Assembly: GCA_964020975.1 (NCBI GenBank)
Contig: OZ026625.1
Coordinates: forward strand, 35,361,917-35,425,916
Source: Hermodice carunculata
Lineage: Eukaryota > Annelida > Polychaeta > Eunicida > Amphinomidae
Length of the DNA stretch: 64,000 nucleotides
Reading direction: 5' to 3'
Shown here one piece after another: positions 57,127-64,000 of this stretch. The stretch's first letter is position 1; each line of letters starts with the position of its first letter. Under the pieces are notes generated by a model. The model was not told the DNA's origin and did no database searches. It was given only the letters and a program-made list of their open reading frames with translations. Position numbers and translations under genes: made by a program.

Positions 57127-57277
57127 CTATATAGACGACCCATGTATGGGTAATTTGGTCTTACCATAGATATAGTTTAATTAAGGATAAACAAAGATGG
57201 GAATGTAAATATGTTGTCTCAAAATGATGATTTCATTATGGAGATAGTCTAAATCGTAGAGTCTGCTTTACCCTCTG

Positions 57278-57325
<48 letters not shown>

Positions 57326-57360
57326 CACACACACACACACAGACACACACAGACACACAG

Positions 57361-57398
<38 letters not shown>

Positions 57399-60300
57399 GG
57401 GGACCATCTGTCTAAATGAACCCAGCAAAGGTGATTAATTACTAGCACCATATATATTTCTGGGAATATTCTTCACTAGCCACTAGCAAGTGGTATTTTG
57501 TAGAATCCACGAGCATATGTGCTGGCAGCAGAACTTTGTGTCATGCTATTATACAGACTTTAGTTGCTATTGGAAATAGCTACACTGCATATTTATTAGC
57601 CTAATTTGGTTAGTAAAGGTCAAGTTTGTGCCTTACAAACACAAAAAGATGCCACCCCCCTTTGTTTAACAGTATGCACGTGTTATGAGGATGTGAGTGG
57701 GAAGTTTGTTTACTTTATTACACCATTGCTTTTTATATCTCTTTTGGGAGGAAATTGTGGTCCTTAAAAGACCTTTTTGGTTGTTTTTGTTGTGAGACTG
57801 CATGAAAATTAATATCACAGAGAGTGCTGCACTGTGCATTCACAATTGAGGGAAGATGCACACTCCCTCACCAAAACAGAATTCTCGTCTTTAAATGTTT
57901 TCATCATAATTTGTTTTGCTATCGAAAGAAAGTCATTAATGCACAGTGTTATGTTACACAAATGCCTCATGTGCACATATTCTCGCAAGTTTCATCTTCA
58001 TCCAGATTCAACCATTCTTGAAAATTCATCACAAATTTACTCTTTTCACTGAAAGACAATTTCGAGACTGCTGGGAGCCAGATTTGACCGCAGTGAGATG
58101 GTAGACAAAAGGATGCTAATTACTTTTAACAATATAATGTAATCACTTTCCTGAAATGAGAATAAATAATCCTAGTGTGGTGAAATAAAGTGCATACCTG
58201 ATTGGCTGAAGCCTGTGTAGCCAATCAGAGAACAGCTAGGATGCCAGTGCGAGCCTAGTCAAAATTATGGCTGCCAGAAAGTTTTGATGGATACAAAAAG
58301 CACTGGCGGAATCAATTTTGGTCAGGTTTCACATTTTGTGGAAATGAACACAGGATAAAAACGAGCGTAAATCAGAGAATACGGTCTGATTGACACCTGA
58401 GAGCAATTATCATATGACTAATACTAGGGAAAGAACTTGATTAAAGACGTGATACCCATTTTAAATTGCCATTGGAATGCTGGATGTTTTACCCAAAATG
58501 GATTATGTGGGACATTTTCGACAATAACTGACATGTTGCCATAGAAATAGACCTATGTGGATTTCAATGGATGATCAGCTGGACATACCTGCAACAATAG
58601 TCTTGGAATAAACTGGTGAGTTGCAGTAAATAAAGTGAAAGAGAAACATCTCAAATGTGTAAAAGGGATGGTGTCCCAGATCTGAGCTTTGTTTCAAGCC
58701 TTTTTGTGTCGGAGCTCTGTTATGACGACTTATTAGTTGTAGGTACCCTTCCCCCATCTAATTAGGACAAATTATTGACTGTACCGATGAATGCGCAATG
58801 CTTTCTTGCGTATAAGGCTTTCAGGGATCATTATGCATACAGATGTTTTAGGTTCACACCCACCCTGCACCCCCATCTTATTAGCACTAATGGAATGACT
58901 GCACATTACGGTCACCTGTGATTGAAATTATCATCACACGGCTGCTTGTGATGATAATCTAATTATTTCTAAGTGAACCAAGCTTACTGATGTGAGTGCC
59001 ATCTGGTAGGTAACTTTGAAAATGCCAGATGTCTTACAAACAGGTGCAGCATTCCCAAGCTCTCCTTATTGTCAAATAAATCCGAGAGCATGACTCATAG
59101 CATCTGGGCCAATTGGCCTTTCAGGGTACAGGGGCAACCAGCAGAATTGTTATCCTTATATTCTGGTAGATACGAACTCTGATCACCGCCATGTCTTCTG
59201 CTCTAAAGATGTCTCATATTTCTTCAAATTCAGAAGCAACTAACACAGTAACCGTACCTGACATTGGAGAAACTGTTAAAATTACCTCTAACTTCACGTC
59301 TACGGAATCAAATGATATGTCAACAGTGCCAGATACCGATTATGAAAATGCTGTAGACCAGCCTGTACATGAAACAGCATGTCTGTCTGAATTTACATCT
59401 GCATTTACTAGTCATGGTGCTGCACGTGACAAAGCCGGTACATCGGGTGCAAGTGTATCTTTTAGAGAACTCCATCCTTCCCCTACACTGCAAAGAAGCC
59501 AAACAAGGGAAAGCTACTTCTAAAAAGACAGAGGCAAATGCAAATAAACACAGTCAAATCACCAAAATCCAACTTGGGCAATGCAAAAGCAAAAGCGACA
59601 GGAAAGGCCTAAAATCTGATAAATCCTCGCTCTGTTGGACGTGCAAAATAAAGTATGTGACCCAGGTGATCCACTAATTGGATAAGTGGGTGGTCTGCTA
59701 CATTCTTAAAATGTTGTACCATGGCACTTGTGCCTTGGAGAAGTGAGATGGTTTGTTTGGAAACAAAGGAATCAACTGTGGTTGTTAAGCCACATTGTTT
59801 GTCTGGTCTGGTCAAGCATGCCATTCAAGTTTCTTTGTCAAATTGTCATGTGTTGCCCTCCGGGAGGATGGTTATAACTTTCATGTTCTTTTGACACTCG
59901 GTGCAGTGATTAAAGTAAATATCCATTTCACAATACTGTGGACTATATCCGGTTCATGGCAAGTGATTGTTGCTGGAAGATGACTTAAGGTTAATGGTAG
60001 GTTTACTTTTAATATTAAGTGTTTGTGACAATGATAATTATGGTAAACACGCAAGAATACATCGTTTAATAAAACGTGTTAATTCACATTTAGCAATACT
60101 TATAAGGAGTTGCAATAAGTGGATCAGCTGGATCACCATAGGACTTACCTTTTGACAAATTCCCTTCCATGACAACAAACAAATCTTTAAAAAAAAACAC
60201 ACAGTAAAACCTGTCCCACTTCGCTCTTTGTGCAATTTTATGAACAAAATAATTGTTTACTGTCTTTGAAATGGAAGCAGTGATTTTTATCTGATATGTG

Positions 60301-62571
60301 CTGCCTCAAAAGTTATTTGATGTTTTCAGAATGCATTTTGGTATTAATTTGGAACAATTTGTCTGGGAATACCAGTACTTACACAAAGAAAAGTAGTAAT
60401 GGATAGAGATTTAAGAAAAGATAAGGAGCTCCAGCGGGAAATATGTGTCCATATGTAAAAATAAACTTTCGACAATGTAGCCTTAGGTATGGAGCAGAAA
60501 ACAAGATTAATTGTTATGAAAGGAAAGAGGCACATTCTATCTAATTCTTTCTGCCAAATTAGCAAATTAAAATAACACTTTTGCAAATTGCAAAGTTTAT
60601 TTAAAGTCGAAAGACTCAGAGTATCAGTGAATGGCATACTTCCTTGTTTACAAGGATAATTATTTAAGATAATTCACCCATTAAAAGGCATTCCGAAGGT
60701 AGTGAACCAGATTTTAATTTTTCTCCTATTATTAACAGAAGCCTGGTTAGCTAATTTTAAAGTTTGTCAATGCGCCAAAATGTGGTTCAGAGGCAAAAAT
60801 AGTATCATGATCCTTTCTGGTTCTGAAAATGCAGGAACAAAAAACAAATAACACTTTTTACCACAAAAATATGTTTTGTCTACGGTAAAATAGAATGTTT
60901 CTCCGCGGTAAATGATTTGGTCCCTAAACCCTAACACCAGACTTTACTTATCTGTCCTTCCGTATCAAGAAATTGATTAACCTGTATTATAATCATCCAT
61001 GTCAGATTTTAACACAAAGGTTATTATAAATACTCGCAAAGCAAAAAAAAAAATATATAAATGTACAATTCTTCATTGGATTTCTGATTTAAGCCTAAAG
61101 TGTCAGGGTTTACCTCTGATGACCAAATGTAAAATCTCCCAGGCGACGCTATCCACCACCAGTGAAGGATTGCTTTTGATTTGGAAATCGTGATTGTGAA
61201 TGGAGACTATTTTAGCAAAACTGTATGTTTAATTAAGTTAATTATGCACAGAAGTAGCGGAAGTATAAAAGGAAAAGTACACTTTGGAAGGACGCATTTA
61301 CCTTTAATGAAAACTGGAAAAACCCACCTGGGCCATTTGATCCGAAAATGCGATTCTGTGTTGTGAGGACAGTTGTCGCAAATCATGTGGCTTTCTAAGC
61401 GCAACATATTTTATGTTGTACCGTTTGTGGACACCCATAAAAAGAATACATATAGGTTTATATGATAAAGGCGGCAAATATCTCAAAACTGCACCCCTGC
61501 CTTTTAGTAGCACAGGACTAATTAATGAAAACTCTATTATTTCCCTGCAACGTTGTTCATTGAATATTGTTTACATCAAATTTACAATTTATGGCAAACC
61601 AATTGCCTAAATGTTCGCAGTAAAAAGTGGGAATACCCGAAGGAAGATAACATGGCGTGAAAAGAATGCAGTTTCGGTATCTTTGTGGATATGTACCGAG
61701 TAATGTTCACTGAATGCCATTAGTGTGCATACATCCACATAAGGTTGCCTTCAGTTTAAAATTTATGTCTTCTTTTCAGACCGGCTTTTTGCACAAAGTG
61801 TTAATGGAAGCAAATCTTATATTTTCAGACATGTCTACCACACTCGCCTTGTTTAAATGGTGTTCAGTGTCATTACGTCTGCGATGAGAATGATAAATTT
61901 AAATGTAGGACCAGATGCCATTGCCCAATCGGCTACAGGGGATTGCTATGTCAAGGTAAGTCAAGCTTGCGTTTCATTGGCTCGATTTTTGCAGAAGTGT
62001 CCATACCAGTCGATTCAACCCTAGTTACATGCCGGCAAACAGTGAAAGAATTGCTCCTCCAGGTACACCAGAAATGACATCACTGGATTGCAACAATGAC
62101 AGGTCCTGGATTTAACTCCATCCATCTTGGGAAAATCGCAGTCCCGTTTGAGAAATAAATTTATTGGGGGAAAAAAGTAAATATGAATTGTTAAGCCCAA
62201 ATACATCGTTTTCCTGAAAGGTGTGAGTCACTCATAAACCATACAGTGCATCACTCGTTATAACAATGTCTCCCAAACAAAGCTGTAAAAGCAATAAACC
62301 ATGATACTAGTACTAAAAGTTCATAGACAGACAGCGAGACAGGCAGACAGACAGATTGATAGATAGGTAGACAGATATTGAACCATGACTATTCTCTCTT
62401 TTTGAGCAGAGCGCTGGCATTTGTATAATGGTCATTGGTACCACTATGTCAGTGAGATCCTGACCTGGCAGGATGCCAGAGATTACTGCCAACAACGAAA
62501 CGCTGATCTTGTCTCCATTGAAACCGCGGAGGAAAACGCAGCTGTAAACAGTATGAAGCGTTATAGTGGAG
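56585..62571 (+). CDS. PAN + EGF + C-type lectin domain protein, partial
   Basis: Three exons read in phase. First, about 56585-56944 (start uncertain) carries a PAN/apple-like domain (CAMSCLMHPLCKAANYDF...C). Second, 61829-61955 encodes an EGF-like domain (SPCLNGVQC...CHCPIGYRGLLC) with eight cysteines, one pair more than usual. Third, 62410-62571 opens a C-type lectin domain (HWYHYVSEILTWQDARDYC..RNADLVSIETAEEN). Borders are GT..AG, with phase 0 then phase 1. The rest of the lectin domain, including any Ca/sugar-binding motif, must lie beyond 62571 and is not seen before the window ends. The first exon either starts at ATG 56639 or continues from an upstream exon through TTTCAG at about 56602-56607; an in-frame stop at 56579 excludes a longer single exon. 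It is probably a secreted or surface recognition protein, inferred from domains. Confidence 0.75.
57086..57398. repeat. Cluster of dinucleotide repeats in intron 1 of the lectin gene
   Basis: (GA)n at 57086-57123, (CT)n at about 57277-57325, (CA)n at 57326-57380 and (TA)n to 57398. The Arg/Glu and Cys/Val open frames here come from these repeats. Confidence 0.95.
58198..58228. repeat. Short inverted repeat with CCAAT cores
   Basis: CTGATTGGCT (58198-58207) and AGCCAATCAG (58219-58228) are perfect 10-bp arms around an 11-base loop. They hold two facing CCAAT boxes. Inside an intron; function unknown, could be chance. Confidence 0.45.
59160..59830 (+). pseudogene. Probable C-terminal remnant of a pogo/CENPB-like transposase
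   Basis: A Ser/Thr/Asp-rich stretch (59191-59523) leads to SVSFRELHPSPTLQ, then a Lys-rich segment, then CWTCKIKY..DPGDPLIG..WVVC..K..YHGTCA across shifted frames (about 59630-59740). A Lys-rich linker followed by a PHD-like C..C...W..C..C..H..C finger is known from the ends of many pogo/jerky-type transposases. At least two frameshifts are needed, so it is dead. It lies in an intron of the lectin gene. Alternative: an unrelated decayed gene. Confidence 0.4.
59831..61828. other. Intron sequence, no further exon recognised
   Basis: AT-rich intronic sequence between the transposase remnant and the EGF exon. Open frames up to 97 codons show no domain. Confidence 0.5.
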
Positions 62572-64000
62572 GTAGGTTCTTGCTTCACCGTTATATTATA
62601 ATATTGCCTCTTCAGTAGACCAAGTTCCATGCTCCTTGAAAGAAAAAATGAATAAAACACTGAAGTGAATATCAGTGTGCGACATGGAGAAAACGCTGAA
62701 TGCATGGTTGTCCGCAGTGGGTATTCCATGTAACTCATCCTTTATTAGTATCCTAAAATGGAAGAAAAAAGATGCAGGTGCCGAGAATCAGCACTAGTGT
62801 TCAACATGTACCTGTGTGATCGGGAAGAAGGTCGACGTGCCATGGTTATGATTGAACAGGATCCAAAATGAATAGAAAAGTAAACATGAAAATGTGTCCA
62901 AAACAGAGAGGTGCAAAATTTGACTGCTGACATTCAATAACCTGTCTCCTGTCGGGTAAATTTGTGTGAGAATGCCCTACTACCAAATTTTCTGAATTCA
63001 TTTCTGAATACTGATTCCGACATGCGTTTATGAATTTTGTATCCATCATTAACATGCTTTATACACCTTTGTCTGCAGTGCAGTGCTCATAGTGTCCACA
63101 CGCACAAAATCCCCCACCCTGTCCTTTCTCGCATGTTTTCCTTTGGGTTGTACACTAATACAGAATCTTGACCGATGCATGCTGCCCAAAAAGCCAAGCA
63201 ATATATTGTTCCTAAAAGAGAACTAATGAAGAGTCCTCATTTATGCTACAAAGCACATAATAACATGGCTATTTATTTTCAGAAAACAATAGCATTTACC
63301 TTTACTTTTAGGGAACAAGGGAACCTGAAAATATTTATAGGGAACAAGCTTAAGGGGCTAGTACACTTTACAACAATAAAATTAGAAAATATTACTTTTT
63401 GTTGAATATTTTATTGTGTACTCTACAATCATTTGAACCCATAAAAACTATATATTTTATGAAAGAAAACATCTTGATAAATGTAAAAACCAGCAACAGA
63501 TCTTTTGTAACTGTTCAGTCATTAAATCCTAATCAGTGTTTAAATTCCAATGAACTTTTTCATATTTTGAGTAGTAAGTCAGCGAGCTATAATTAGCTCA
63601 CATTTCCAGATAAACATTTGGCATTGAACAAAATAGACTGAGTATATTGTTGAAGGGGATATTTTTTGGTGTGTTGATGGTTTTCCTTAGGTTGGCTATG
63701 GCTGACTATTGTGGGAAATAAGCTGATAGCAATATGGCTGAACTCCCATATACCAAGGTCCAGGCAGTAGACTTGAAGTGAAGTAATTTATTGTTGCTCC
63801 CAAGTAATCCAAATGATGTAATCCAGTATGTACAATATATTCCTTAACACAGAGTAGTAACTGCACACAATTTATAAGTAGGGATCCAAATACATAAGGT
63901 AATCCCAGTAGCACTGACTTGACTGTACAGACTTGAACTGATAACTGCTGACTGATGACTGGCTACTGATAACTTATAAAAACTCAACTAACTCTACATG
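62572..64000. other. Intron or downstream sequence, no exon recognised
   Basis: After the GTAGGT donor at 62572 I found no exon with the second half of a C-type lectin domain (WIGL.., WND..C motifs) before the window ends. No RNA gene or known element seen. Confidence 0.5.

Noticed and set aside
57236-57451. Cys/Val- and Arg/Glu-rich open frame
   Set aside because: Comes from (CT)n and (CA)n dinucleotide repeats.

Overview
This window is nuclear DNA of an animal. Coding exons are short, phase-matched and bounded by GT..AG sites, introns run to kilobases, and the rest is AT-rich and full of transposon remnants and long (TA)n, (TTTC)n and (AAT)n microsatellites. The LINE, Tc1 and Helitron-like content, a clan-2 P450 pair and a PAN/EGF/C-type-lectin gene suit a marine invertebrate (mollusc, brachiopod, hemichordate or cephalochordate). 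The species cannot be fixed from the sequence alone.

Layout. 1-2.6 kb: a fragmented minus-strand gene of an unnamed repeat-borne protein family, split by a Helitron-like element. 3.6-5.1 kb: a diverged tandem repeat. 6.3-9.6 kb: fossil pieces of a Ty3/Gypsy-type element. 9.6-10.6 kb: a LINE remnant. 12.1-12.9 kb: a satellite array. 13.7-15.2 kb: a second Helitron-like element made of about eight units rich in AGGTCA motifs. 14.87-32.85 kb and 32.85-42.56 kb: two tandem copies of one segment, each with a complete four-exon cytochrome P450 gene encoding 487 aa. By eye the proteins differ at 12 positions. Copy A has grown by insertion of a LINE in intron 2, a Helitron-like element that itself holds a Tc1 transposon, and another LINE. 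Copy B has gained its own repeats. 42.6-49.6 kb: no gene recognised. 49.6-51.2 kb: a second fragmented copy of the unnamed family. 51.8-53.8 kb: a well-kept Helitron-like element. 56.6-62.6 kb: exons of a secreted or surface PAN + EGF + C-type-lectin gene that runs off the right side.

Function. The host genes seen are two recently duplicated microsomal P450s and one lectin-like gene. The most interesting structure is a family of non-autonomous Helitron-like elements: 5' hairpin, (TTTC)n, internal satellite, 3' hairpin, CTAG|T end. Some members carry arrays of nuclear-receptor-type half-sites. One ends about 0.5 kb upstream of the first P450, and the start of the second duplicated copy lies inside the same element. 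All calls are from reading the sequence; no database search was possible.
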